Shown here one piece after another: positions 32,228 to 40,397 of a stretch of DNA of 64,000 nucleotides. Within the stretch, counting starts at the first letter, position 1; every line of letters begins with the position of its first letter. Origin of the DNA: Leptospirillum sp037442005 (GTDB lineage Bacteria > Nitrospirota > Leptospirillia > Leptospirillales > Leptospirillaceae); NCBI GenBank assembly GCA_037442005.1, contig JBBIRA010000006.1:16852-80851 (forward strand), written 5' to 3'. Below the pieces are notes generated by a model. The model saw nothing but the letters and a program-made list of their open reading frames with translations, made no database searches and was not told where the DNA came from. Made by a program: the position numbers and the translations under genes.

Positions 32228-34045
32228 ATGGCGTCATGGGATGTGGTGGTCGTTGGCGGAGGCCATGCCGGCATTGAGGCGGCATTGGCCTCCTTAAGGA
32301 GGGGGTTACAAACGGTTCTCGTCACGTTACATCTGGATATGATAGGCCAAATGTCCTGTAACCCCTCGGTCGGGGGGATTGGTAAAGGCCATCTTGTGGC
32401 GGAGATTGAGGCGATGGGGGGCGGAATGGGCAAGCTCGCCGACCGGTCAGGTCTCCAGTTCAAGATGTTAAATACCCGCAAAGGGTATGCCGTTCAGGCC
32501 CTTCGTGTCCAGACGGACCGTTATCGTTACCGTGATCTGGCCCGGAGGCTCTTGGAGTCTTATCCGTGTCTGACGCTTCGCCAGGGAGAAGTTGTCGGGA
32601 TCGAACGGGATGGATCCAGGATTCTGTCCCTTTTGCTTCACGATGAGACAAGGATACAGGGCAAGTCCTTTGTCCTGACAACAGGAACCTTTCTTTCGGG
32701 AACACTCCATCTCGGTCTGTCGACGCTTGAAGGCGGGCGTGGCGGGGACCGGTCTTCCCGTCGATTATCGGCGCCGCTCAGCGAAGAATTGGGGCTGACT
32801 CTCGGCCGCCTGAAAACAGGAACCCCTCCCCGTCTGTCTGGCAAAACAGTGGACTTTAGCAGGGTTCTTCCTCAGCCGGGAGACAACCCTCCGTCTTTTT
32901 TCTCTGAATCATCCTCTGCCCTTTTTTATGAAGGCGATCAGGTTCCCTGTCACCTGACCCGGACAACGGCGGAGACGGGCGAGATTATCCGGAGGAATCT
33001 CGACCGTTCTCCGCTTTATAGTGGCCGGATCCGCGGGATCGGTCCTCGCTATTGCCCGTCGATTGAGGACAAGGTCGTGAAATTTCCCGACCGGGATTCC
33101 CATCATATCTTTATCGAGCCTGAAGGGTTGGGTATTGATGAGGTCTATCCCAACGGGATTTCAACGAGTCTTCCGGTTGATGTTCAGGAGCAGGTGGTGG
33201 CCTCGATCCCGGGTCTTGAGAAAGCTGTCATTATGCGTCCGGGATATGCGGTAGAGTATGATTTTGTTTTTCCGGATCAGCTTGATCACGGCCTTCGGGT
33301 CCGCCATTTTGACAATCTCTTTCTCGCCGGCCAGATTAACGGGACTACGGGATATGAAGAAGCCGCCGGCCAGGGTCTTGTCGCCGGAATCAACGCGGGA
33401 AATGTGGTGCGCGATATTGCCCCCTGGTTTCCCGCCCGTTCTCTCTGTTATCTGGGGGTCATGGTGGATGATCTGGTGACCCAGGGAGTCGATGAACCCT
33501 ACAGGATGTTTACATCCCGGGCTGAAAACCGTCTGTCTCTCCGGTACCATAATGCCGATGTGAGGCTTTCCCCTGTGGCGATTGAACTCGGTCTGTTGCC
33601 GCAGACCGCGAGGGAAGGTTTTCTGGAAAAAATGGACCGTTTTTCAACCTTGCGCCAGGAAATGAGCCGGATCAAAAGGGGTGGGAAAAAAGCGATTGAC
33701 TGGTTGAAACGTCCTGAGGTGACTCTCGATGATCTTTTGTCGGAGGAAATACAGGAGGGAGTGAATTGGCCTGAGTCCTGGAAGATCTCTTTTGAATCGG
33801 AGATCAAGTATGAGGGCTATGTTCAGATCAGCGATTCACGAAGCCCCCTGGCCAATGATACGCCGATCCCTGAAACGCTCCTGGAGGAAATTATTCCCGG
33901 GATCTCAAATGAGATGTTGGGCCGTCTCCGGAAAGCCCGGCCGGAAAGTTTCAGGGCGGCAATGGAAGTGAAAGGAATGACACCTGGGGCGTTGGAAGCG
34001 CTGAGAATGAGACTGAAACGGGAAAAATCCATTCATGGAAGCTGA
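32228..34045 (+). CDS. mnmG: tRNA uridine-5-carboxymethylaminomethyl modification enzyme MnmG
   Basis: 605 residues. FAD motif DVVVVGGGHAGIEAALASLR, then IGQMSCNPSVGGIGKGHLV, NTRKGYAVQALRVQTDRY, a TGTFLSGTLHLG segment and GYEEAAGQGLVAGINA. The C-terminal helical domain contains SRAENRLSLRYHNAD and YEGYVQ. It is the FAD partner of MnmE. ATG 32228 is chosen because AGAGGA lies six bases upstream; ATG 32222 is too close to it. It overlaps rsmG by 11 bases. Confidence 0.96.
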   Translation: MASWDVVVVGGGHAGIEAALASLRRGLQTVLVTLHLDMIGQMSCNPSVGGIGKGHLVAEIEAMGGGMGKLADRSGLQFKMLNTRKGYAVQALRVQTDRYRYRDLARRLLESYPCLTLRQGEVVGIERDGSRILSLLLHDETRIQGKSFVLTTGTFLSGTLHLGLSTLEGGRGGDRSSRRLSAPLSEELGLTLGRLKTGTPPRLSGKTVDFSRVLPQPGDNPPSFFSESSSALFYEGDQVPCHLTRTTAETGEIIRRNLDRSPLYSGRIRGIGPRYCPSIEDKVVKFPDRDSHHIFIEPEGLGIDEVYPNGISTSLPVDVQEQVVASIPGLEKAVIMRPGYAVEYDFVFPDQLDHGLRVRHFDNLFLAGQINGTTGYEEAAGQGLVAGINAGNVVRDIAPWFPARSLCYLGVMVDDLVTQGVDEPYRMFTSRAENRLSLRYHNADVRLSPVAIELGLLPQTAREGFLEKMDRFSTLRQEMSRIKRGGKKAIDWLKRPEVTLDDLLSEEIQEGVNWPESWKISFESEIKYEGYVQISDSRSPLANDTPIPETLLEEIIPGISNEMLGRLRKARPESFRAAMEVKGMTPGALEALRMRLKREKSIHGS

Positions 34046-34685
34046 TCAGCGTGAACGGGTCCATGCGTATGTACAGCTTCTGGAAGAATGGAATGAACGG
34101 GTTCGCCTGACGGGCTATAAGTCAAAGGACGAGATCCTTCACCACTTGATCGTCGAACCGGTTAGCGCATTTGATCATTTTTCCCTGGGCGATGAGTCTC
34201 ATCCTCTGGTGGATTTAGGCTCCGGTAACGGTTCTCCAGGAATTGTTTTTGCCATTCTCGCCCCTCACCGGAGGGTCTGTCTGGTTGAACGGCGACAAAA
34301 AAAAATGACCTTTCTTCTTTATGCGGCGGGAAAACTGAAACTGGATAATGTGCGCGTTCTTCCCGATATCGCTGAAGTTGGCCCCTGTCCCACGGAGGTC
34401 CTGGACGTCTGGGCCAAGGCCGTCTCCTGGCCTGATCTTTATCAGGCGATCCTTCCGGTGTCATCTCAGTTCAAGTCCGTCCGTCTCCGGAAGTTCGGAG
34501 CCGATACGCCTCTTTTCCCTTGCTCTTCTTCTGTGATTCATGTCATAACTGTCAAGAATTTTCTGAACCGGTATTCTTCTGTCCCGGAAGAAAGTCTGCA
34601 GGTGGGTGAGGTTTATTTGCCCGGAATTGAAGGGGTTTCTGGAGATTGTTCCACGTGGAACAATCCTGAAAAAATCAATCAGTAA
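34035..34685 (+). CDS. rsmG: 16S rRNA (guanine-N7) methyltransferase RsmG, divergent
   Basis: 216 residues. Position after mnmG and the motifs YVQLLEEWNERVRLTGYKSK, LVDLGSGNGSPGIVFAIL (SAM site) and VCLVERRQKKMTFLLYAAGK support RsmG/GidB. It is more divergent than usual: the segment that normally reads as an R-A-V loop is DVWAKAVSWPDLY, and the C-terminal ~25 residues are atypical because this DNA also carries a perfect parS palindrome. It methylates G527 of 16S rRNA. Confidence 0.85.
   Translation: MEADQRERVHAYVQLLEEWNERVRLTGYKSKDEILHHLIVEPVSAFDHFSLGDESHPLVDLGSGNGSPGIVFAILAPHRRVCLVERRQKKMTFLLYAAGKLKLDNVRVLPDIAEVGPCPTEVLDVWAKAVSWPDLYQAILPVSSQFKSVRLRKFGADTPLFPCSSSVIHVITVKNFLNRYSSVPEESLQVGEVYLPGIEGVSGDCSTWNNPEKINQ
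34644..34665. promoter_or_regulatory. parS centromere site in the 3' end of rsmG
   Basis: TGTTCCACGTGGAACA (34647-34662) is a perfect 16-bp parS. The symmetry extends three bases on each side (GAT before, ATC after), giving a 22-bp perfect palindrome. It lies 39 bases before the parA start, inside the coding frame of rsmG, so both the codons and the centromere are fixed by the same bases. Confidence 0.93.
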
Positions 34686-34703
34686 TTGAGTCGGAGGCGG
34701 TTG

Positions 34704-35468
34704 ATGCCAAGAGTGATGGCGGTTGCGAATCAGAAAGGGGGGGTGGGAAAAACAACGACAACAATCAATCTTGCGGCGTCTCTTGCCGTGGAAGAGAAAA
34801 AAGTGTTGATCGTTGACCTTGATCCCCAGGGGAATACGACCAGTGGGCTTGGTATCTCTCTCTCTCCGGGAGCCCCTTCTTCCTACCAGTTCCTGGTTGG
34901 AACCCGGTCACTGGGGGAGTGTGTGTTGACCACCGGCCTCAAGTATCTCACCTTGTTGCCTGGAACGATCCAGATGGCGGGCTTTGAGGTGGAGGGAGCC
35001 AAGATGGCGAATCCCCACCTGGCGCTTCGCAATAAAATGAATGAGTCATACTTTTCCCAGTTTGATTTTATTTTTCTGGATTGCCCCCCTTCTCTGGGCT
35101 ACATTACCATCAACGCGCTGGTGGCCTCCCATTCAGTGCTGATCCCGGTTCAATGCGAGTTTTTTGCACTGGAAGGGCTGTCCCATCTGTTGAAAACGTT
35201 GGAGAGGGTCAGGAAGAGCTGGAATCCTGCCCTGGAAATTGAAGGGATTCTTCCGACGATGTTTGACAAGAGAAACCGGCTCTCGAACCAGGTGCTTGAT
35301 GAGTTGAAGGATCATTTTCCGGAAATGGTGTTCAAGAGTGTCATCCCGAGAAATGTCACCCTGGGAGAAGCACCCAGTCATGGCAAACCGGTTCTTCTGT
35401 ATGATGCGATGAGCCGGGGAGCCCAGTCCTATCTCAACCTGGCACGGGAGATTCTGGCATATGGCTAA
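34704..35468 (+). CDS. parA: Chromosome partitioning ATPase ParA (Soj)
   Basis: 254 residues. Deviant Walker A VANQKGGVGKTTTTINLAAS, switch regions VLIVDLDPQGNTTSGLG and FDFIFLDCPPSLGYITIN, plus RNVTLGEAPSHGKPV near the end mark a chromosomal ParA. It lacks the N-terminal helix-turn-helix of plasmid type Ia ParA. ATG 34704 has CGGAGG six bases upstream. It binds non-specific DNA as an ATP dimer and moves the ParB-parS complex. It overlaps parB by eight bases. Confidence 0.95.
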   Translation: MPRVMAVANQKGGVGKTTTTINLAASLAVEEKKVLIVDLDPQGNTTSGLGISLSPGAPSSYQFLVGTRSLGECVLTTGLKYLTLLPGTIQMAGFEVEGAKMANPHLALRNKMNESYFSQFDFIFLDCPPSLGYITINALVASHSVLIPVQCEFFALEGLSHLLKTLERVRKSWNPALEIEGILPTMFDKRNRLSNQVLDELKDHFPEMVFKSVIPRNVTLGEAPSHGKPVLLYDAMSRGAQSYLNLAREILAYG

Positions 35469-36321
35469 AAGCGGATTGGGCCGGGGGCTTGATTCTCTGT
35501 TTGACCCGGAAGGTCTTCAGCACGAAGGTGATATTGTCACGATACCCCTGGTGGATATTCAGGTGAACCCCCATCAGCCCCGGAAAACCTTCCGGGAGGA
35601 AGAACTGCAGGAGATGGTGGAGTCCCTGGCCACCCACGGAATCTTGCAACCGGTCATTGTGACAAGAATACCCGATCGGGGAGATGGATATTTCCTGGTG
35701 GCAGGGGAACGTCGTTTCCGTGCGGCCACCCGCCTCGGCTGGGAGGGGATTCCGGCGATCCTCAAGGACATTCCGGAGAGGAATCTCCTTGAAATTGCCC
35801 TGGTGGAAAATCTTCAGCGCGCAGATTTGAATCCGGTGGAGATTGCCGTTGGTCTCAACCAGTTGATTGAAGAATGCACCTGGACGCAGGAGCAGGTGGC
35901 CAAACATCTGGGGATGAAGCGGCCGACCATTGCCAACTATCTTCGGATTCTTGCGTTGCCACCTGAAACGCTCGGCCGGATTGAGTCGGGAGAGCTGAAC
36001 ATGGGCCATGCCAAGGTTCTTCTGGGAATCAAGGATCCCCAATGGCAGCGGGAAATGGAAACGACCATCCTTGAAGAAGGGCTTTCAGTCCGGGGATTGG
36101 AACAAAGTGTCGGCAAGAAGAAAGGTGTCCGGAAAGTGGTTCCGTCATGGGTCGGCCACAGACAGATTGAACTGACCAGGACGTTCGGCCGGTCTGTGAA
36201 GATCCGGCCGGGGAAAAAATCGTTTCAGGTGGTGATGGAAATCCGGAACGAGGAGGACCTTGACGGTTTGATCCGCCAGTGGGGAATTTCCGGCAACGGC
36301 AGTGAAGAAAAGGAGTCGTAA
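35461..36321 (+). CDS. parB: Chromosome partitioning protein ParB (Spo0J), CTPase
   Basis: 286 residues. MAKSGLGRGLDSLF is the ParA-activating N-terminus; VDIQVNPHQPRKTF and FLVAGERRFRAATRLGW form the CTP-binding N-domain with the G-E-R-R-x-R-A motif; TWTQEQVAKHLGMKRPTIAN is the helix-turn-helix for parS; residues ~235-286 are the dimer domain. It should load at the parS sites at 27.6 and 34.6 kb and slide as a clamp. Its stop shares one base with the next gene. Confidence 0.95.
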   Translation: MAKSGLGRGLDSLFDPEGLQHEGDIVTIPLVDIQVNPHQPRKTFREEELQEMVESLATHGILQPVIVTRIPDRGDGYFLVAGERRFRAATRLGWEGIPAILKDIPERNLLEIALVENLQRADLNPVEIAVGLNQLIEECTWTQEQVAKHLGMKRPTIANYLRILALPPETLGRIESGELNMGHAKVLLGIKDPQWQREMETTILEEGLSVRGLEQSVGKKKGVRKVVPSWVGHRQIELTRTFGRSVKIRPGKKSFQVVMEIRNEEDLDGLIRQWGISGNGSEEKES

Positions 36322-36704
36322 TGGCGTCAGACGGGAATATGTTGAAACACCAGTCGGGGTTTTCCGGAAAAAACATTACAGCGTTTTTGGGAAAAGAAAC
36401 CTATTTCAAGGGCGTTATTCAGTTTGAAGGGACCATGCGGATCGATGGAAAGGTGGAAGGGGAAATTGTCTCCGATCATACGCTCATTATCGGGGAGACC
36501 GCGGAAATCGATGGCCAGGTCAATGTAAAAACAGTGGTTTGTGGCGGAAAAGTTTCCGGTGAAATTGCCTCGGGAGAATCCCTTCAGCTGGTGAAGCCGG
36601 CAAAAGTCAGGGCCAAGATCAGGACCCAGAGCCTGCTGATTGAAGAGGGAGTCCTTTTTAACGGGGAATGTGAAATGCCCGGGACCGCTACCGACGTTTC
36701 ATAG
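36321..36704 (+). CDS. Bactofilin (polymer-forming cytoskeletal protein)
   Basis: 127 residues. The central ~90 residues are the bactofilin beta-helix with repeating turns: TAFLGKETYFKGVIQFEGTM, RIDGKVEGEIVSDHTLIIGE, TAEIDGQVNVKTVVCGGKVS, GEIASGESLQLVKPAKVRAK. It forms filaments without nucleotide and often scaffolds envelope or chromosome-positioning proteins. Its ATG overlaps the parB stop by one base (TAATG), so parA, parB and this gene are coupled; in Myxococcus bactofilins are known to position the ParABS system. Confidence 0.93.
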   Translation: MASDGNMLKHQSGFSGKNITAFLGKETYFKGVIQFEGTMRIDGKVEGEIVSDHTLIIGETAEIDGQVNVKTVVCGGKVSGEIASGESLQLVKPAKVRAKIRTQSLLIEEGVLFNGECEMPGTATDVS

Positions 36705-36719
36705 TCTGGAAGTATAGTG

Positions 36720-37820
36720 ATGAAAGAAAAAATACTGGTAGGAATGAGTGGCGGGGTTGATTCGGCTGTCGCCGCCCTCAAAATGAAAGAGGCGGGTTTT
36801 GATGTCACCGGGGCGATCATCGAGATCTGGGAGCCTGAAGAAGATTCCAATTGCGACAGTGCCAACGGGCAGAAACCATGGTCAGAGCGGGGATGCTGCC
36901 ATGTTCCGATGGTGCAGTATCTGTGCGAAGAGGTTCTGGAAATCCCCTTTGTTCAAGTGGATCGCCGGGAAGGATTCCGGACAAAAGTCATGGATCCTTT
37001 TCGCAATGAATATCTTGAAGCCAAGACCCCTAATCCCTGTGTAACCTGCAATGCCAGTGTTAAAATCCATGAACTCCTGAATCTGGCCGACCGGTTGGGG
37101 ATCCATCATGTGGCGACCGGTCATTATGCCCGAAAAGTCTTTTCTGAAAAAACCGGTCGACACCATGTGGCAAAAGGAAAAGATCCTAAGAAAGACCAGT
37201 CATACTTTTTATCAAAACTCTCCCACCATGAAATTGCCCGCATGGAGTGGCCGCTCGCGGAACTGACTAAAGAGGAAGTCCGTAATCTGGCCAGAGAAGC
37301 AGGGTTCCCGGTCATGGAAATGGTGGAAAACATGGAAGCCTGTTTTGTCTCTGACCGGAATCTGAAAAGCTATCTTGACCGTTGGATCCCGGTCGAGATG
37401 AAGGGAAAATGGAATGCGGTGAACCCTTCCGGAGAAGTGCTGGGCTCTCTCGACGGGGGGTTGGGGCTGACCAGAGGACAACGCCGGGGGATCGGGACAG
37501 GTTTCGGGGAACGTGTCTATGTACTGGACATTGATCCTGACAAAAAACAGGTGGTTCTGGGTTCTCAGGAGGAACTGGCGGTCTCTTCCTGCCTTCTTTC
37601 AGACTGGACAGGGATCGACCCTGGAACGGTCGAAGGGGCTCTCCGGGTTGTCTTCCGGTCCTCGATGACTCCGGTTCCTTGCCGGATTGAGGGGGTGGAT
37701 GATCGCGGCCGGATCCGGCTATCGCTTGAAACGCCTTCCCTGTGGGTCTCCCCGGGACAGGTGGGAGTGATCCTTCTGGAGGGAGACCTGGTTCTCGGAG
37801 CCGGAACAATCGCCTTGTGA
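36720..37820 (+). CDS. mnmA: tRNA-specific 2-thiouridylase MnmA
   Basis: 366 residues. PP-loop LVGMSGGVDSAVAALKMKEA, EYLEAKTPNPCVTCNASVKI (first catalytic Cys), VATGHYA, KGKDPKKDQSYFLSKL and NMEACFVSDRN (second Cys). The C-terminal beta-barrel includes RRGIGTGFGERVYVLDID. It puts sulfur on U34, the same wobble base modified by MnmE/MnmG nearby. ATG 36720 is used; the preceding GTG at 36717 is possible. The TusA-like protein 2.6 kb away could feed it sulfur, which is an inference. Confidence 0.95.
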   Translation: MKEKILVGMSGGVDSAVAALKMKEAGFDVTGAIIEIWEPEEDSNCDSANGQKPWSERGCCHVPMVQYLCEEVLEIPFVQVDRREGFRTKVMDPFRNEYLEAKTPNPCVTCNASVKIHELLNLADRLGIHHVATGHYARKVFSEKTGRHHVAKGKDPKKDQSYFLSKLSHHEIARMEWPLAELTKEEVRNLAREAGFPVMEMVENMEACFVSDRNLKSYLDRWIPVEMKGKWNAVNPSGEVLGSLDGGLGLTRGQRRGIGTGFGERVYVLDIDPDKKQVVLGSQEELAVSSCLLSDWTGIDPGTVEGALRVVFRSSMTPVPCRIEGVDDRGRIRLSLETPSLWVSPGQVGVILLEGDLVLGAGTIAL

Positions 37821-37850
37821 CATCGACATAATAAAATTAAGGGAGAGGGT

Positions 37851-38618
37851 TTGAGAATCGCGTTTCTTGATGTAGAAACATCGGGTCTTTTGAGAGATCC
37901 GTCCGCCCGGGTGGTCGAATGGGGCTTGTCGGTCTGGGAAGGCGAGAAAGAGATTTTCAGGGGAGAAAGTCTCGTGAGTGGGGACAGTAAAATTCCGGAG
38001 GAAGTGAGCCGGATTAACGGGATCACGACTGAAATGACCGTCGGGTTTCCGACCTTCCCTGAAATCTGGAATCAATGGAAGCCCTCTCTTGAGGGGGCCA
38101 TCGTGGTGGCACACAATCTGTCATTTGATATGGGAATGATGAATCGGGACCTGATGCGGGCCGGGATTCCACCCGAAGGCAATCCGGGTATTGACTCACT
38201 GGCGATGTTCCGGCGGATGATGCCGGATTTATCGTCATATAAACTGACGGAGCTGGTGAAGACAATGGGAGTCATTCATCAGAATCCCCACCGGGCATTG
38301 GGTGATGTTGACGCGATGAGAGAGGTGTTGACGCGGCTGTTCGAAAAGCCCCTGGCCACCCATGATGAGGGAGTCCTCCGGATGTGGTGTTCCTGGGGAG
38401 GGACAAGTGCCCATCGGTACCAGAAAGATGTTCTGGTGTGGTCCCGGGAGCGGAGTATTCCCGTGACCATCAGCCGCCAGTTTCCCGGAGGTCTTCTTTC
38501 CTGGGGAAAAATGTCGGGAACGGTTATTTCCCTGAATGGAGAAACAGTGCGGATCCGGGATCAGGAAGGGAATGAGTTGTCCATCCCGATGGAAGAAATC
38601 ATGGCTGTGAACCTGTGA
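37851..38618 (+). CDS. DnaQ-like 3'-5' exonuclease
   Basis: 255 residues. DEDDh motifs: FLDVETSGLL (Exo I), VVAHNLSFDMGMMNRDL (Exo II) and NPHRALGDVDAM (Exo III with the catalytic His). The last ~75 residues form a separate small domain (GGLLSWGKMSGTVISLNGET). TTG 37851 follows GGGAGAGG. It may proofread or process DNA or RNA; whether it is the polymerase III epsilon subunit cannot be decided because it lacks a clear alpha-binding tail. Confidence 0.87.
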   Translation: MRIAFLDVETSGLLRDPSARVVEWGLSVWEGEKEIFRGESLVSGDSKIPEEVSRINGITTEMTVGFPTFPEIWNQWKPSLEGAIVVAHNLSFDMGMMNRDLMRAGIPPEGNPGIDSLAMFRRMMPDLSSYKLTELVKTMGVIHQNPHRALGDVDAMREVLTRLFEKPLATHDEGVLRMWCSWGGTSAHRYQKDVLVWSRERSIPVTISRQFPGGLLSWGKMSGTVISLNGETVRIRDQEGNELSIPMEEIMAVNL

Positions 38619-38760
38619 TTTTAGAAAAAAAGAAAAATCTGTTGGATTTGACTTAAAGTTTATGGGACAATGCCGCCACGGACCGTGCCGTTTTCACGGA
38701 AAACGTCAACCAAGAGATTGGTAAACGAATTGATAAAATCAATCTGAACAGGAGGAATCA

Positions 38761-39915
38761 TTGTTTGAATATCGGGGTAAGACCCTTCCCCGATCACCCG
38801 AGTTGCTGATCCGTATCCTTGGATTGCCTTATAAGGAAAATCTCAGGATTGAGGAGGCGTTGACCCATCGGTCGGCGTCCCATGAACGGGGAAGAAAGAA
38901 TCCGGTTCCGAACTATGAGCGTCTCGAGTTTCTTGGAGACAGGGTTATTGGACTGATCGTGAGCGAGTATCTCTTGAATACCTGGCCCGCCGCCAATGAA
39001 GGCGACATCGGGCAGATTTTCTCGACCATCGTCAGTACCCAGACACTGGCCTCCATCTCAAGGCGGATGGATCTCGGTTATTTTATGATCCTCGGAAAAG
39101 GCAGCCACTCTTCGGGAGATCGGGATAATCCATCCATTCTTGCCGACACGCTGGAGTCAGTGACCGCGTGTCTCTATCTTGAATATGGTCTTGAGACAGT
39201 CCGTCAGGTGATGATTCCCTGGTTTGCTCAACCGCTTCGGGAAATTGTCATTGGACTGGAACAGGCCAACCTTCTGAAGGAGAGCCGCGATTCCCGTGAT
39301 AAAAAAGAGCCGGAACCGGTAGCCAGTCCCGTGGCCCCTATTGTTCCAAGGAGAGGACAGCCCTTAAACTACAAGATGCTGGTGCAGAAATGGAGCCAGC
39401 GAAATCATGGTGTTCAGCCGGATTACCGGATCATCGAGGAGTCAGGTCCTCCCCACCAGCGAAAGTATCGCGTGGGAGCCTTTGTCAAGGATGAACTGAT
39501 CGCCACGGGAGAAACGACGACCAAGAGAGGGGCGTCGATTCTGGCGGCCAGACATGCCTGGGAGACGGTCAACGCGTCCGAGGGACAACAGGCGACGGAC
39601 CAGGCCAAAGTTCTCGAAGAGACTCCTGCCGGAGAGCCGGATGAGGTATCCGCGGGAATTGAGCAGGATAAGCCGGAACCCTTGGTTCAAAGGGGGGAGG
39701 ATTCAGACGAACAGTCGTCCTTTGAGCCCACAACGGCCGAAGAGGAAGAGCAGGCCCGCCATAGTCAGGAAGATCAGCCTGAAGAGTTGGTCCATGAAAC
39801 CGCTTCTCTAGGCAGATTCGGTCATGAGCCGGTCCGGGACATGTTGCCAGAACCGCCTGCGACTGGTGAAGAAAAAAGAGAAGAACCCCTCGAAGAAACG
39901 CGTTCAGTCCCTTAA
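38761..39915 (+). CDS. rnc: Ribonuclease III with long acidic C-terminal extension
   Basis: 384 residues against ~230-250 usually. The catalytic domain has NYERLEFLGDRVIGLIVSEY (~52-71) and ILADTLESVTACLYLEYG (second Glu/Asp set). A linker (~180-200) leads to a double-stranded-RNA-binding domain (LNYKMLVQKWSQRNHGV, ETTTKRGASILAARHAWE). From ~276 to the end is a Glu/Pro-rich, probably disordered tail with no fold visible. TTG 38761 has ACAGGAGG upstream. It processes rRNA and structured mRNA. Confidence 0.93.
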   Translation: MFEYRGKTLPRSPELLIRILGLPYKENLRIEEALTHRSASHERGRKNPVPNYERLEFLGDRVIGLIVSEYLLNTWPAANEGDIGQIFSTIVSTQTLASISRRMDLGYFMILGKGSHSSGDRDNPSILADTLESVTACLYLEYGLETVRQVMIPWFAQPLREIVIGLEQANLLKESRDSRDKKEPEPVASPVAPIVPRRGQPLNYKMLVQKWSQRNHGVQPDYRIIEESGPPHQRKYRVGAFVKDELIATGETTTKRGASILAARHAWETVNASEGQQATDQAKVLEETPAGEPDEVSAGIEQDKPEPLVQRGEDSDEQSSFEPTTAEEEEQARHSQEDQPEELVHETASLGRFGHEPVRDMLPEPPATGEEKREEPLEETRSVP

Positions 39916-39930
39916 GGTCGATGAAAATAA

Positions 39931-39959
39931 AAAGGCCAACCCGGAATGGGCTGGCCTTT
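39931..39959. terminator. Terminator hairpin after rnc
   Basis: AAAGGCCA (39931-39938) pairs with TGGCCTTT (39952-39959), extended by ACCC/GGGC inside. It lies between the convergent rnc and 43-residue membrane-protein genes. The A-rich left flank makes it a better terminator for the minus strand; on the plus strand only TTTG follows. Confidence 0.65.
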
Positions 39960-40000
39960 GCCTTGTTACGTCTTAGGAAAATACGCGAGGGAGGGGATTC

Positions 40001-40132
40001 TTACAAACCGCCGATGGGGGTGTGGTTGGCGACCGAATACAGGTGACCAAACACAAGGATTAACGCAACGAGGGTACCCACCACGGACAGATAGGTAAAG
40101 GCAACGCCGCCTGAATCAGAGAATCTTTTCAT
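40001..40132 (-). CDS. Small single-span membrane protein (43 residues)
   Basis: 43 residues: a short basic N-terminus (MKRFSDSGG), one hydrophobic helix (FTYLSVVGTLVALILVFGHL) and a short tail (YSVANHTPIGGL). GGAGG lies five bases before ATG 40132, one of the best ribosome sites in the window. It has its own upstream AT-rich promoter region and a hairpin after the stop, so it looks like a real single-gene unit. The size and layout recall small subunits of respiratory oxidases, but no family can be named. Confidence 0.72.
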   Translation of the reverse strand: MKRFSDSGGVAFTYLSVVGTLVALILVFGHLYSVANHTPIGGL

Positions 40133-40257
40133 GTAGTCCTCCTTTTGAGCGCCATCGAAACAGGATCCATTGAAGTCCCGCCACATATCCTTTTGGGTAT
40201 CTCAATGAATGGAATAGGAGAAATCCGTGACGTCATCTCATCCGCTTGGGACGGGAT

Positions 40258-40273
40258 GTTTCACAAATGAAAC
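40258..40273. promoter_or_regulatory. Inverted repeat GTTTCA-N4-TGAAAC near the small-membrane-protein promoter
   Basis: GTTTCACAAATGAAAC has two perfect six-base arms and a four-base spacer. On the minus strand it overlaps the likely -10 zone that goes with TTGACA (40299 down to 40294, 17-base spacer, weak TACGTT at 40276-40271). It is a plausible operator for the divergent pair of small membrane protein and tusA. Confidence 0.45.
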
Positions 40274-40323
40274 GTATCATGGGTTAAACAGTTTGTCAAC
40301 CCGTCATATTTTAAAATAATATA

Positions 40324-40351
40324 TTGGTTTTATTTAGTGTTACAGGATAAT
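40324..40351 (+). promoter_or_regulatory. Probable tusA promoter (TTGGTT-N16-GATAAT)
   Basis: TTGGTT at 40324-40329 and GATAAT at 40346-40351, spacing 16, in an AT-rich stretch 46 bases before the tusA start. Confidence 0.5.
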
Positions 40352-40397
40352 GAAGCCAAGTATCCATTAACCCGCTATGAAACCGTAAGGAGAGGCC

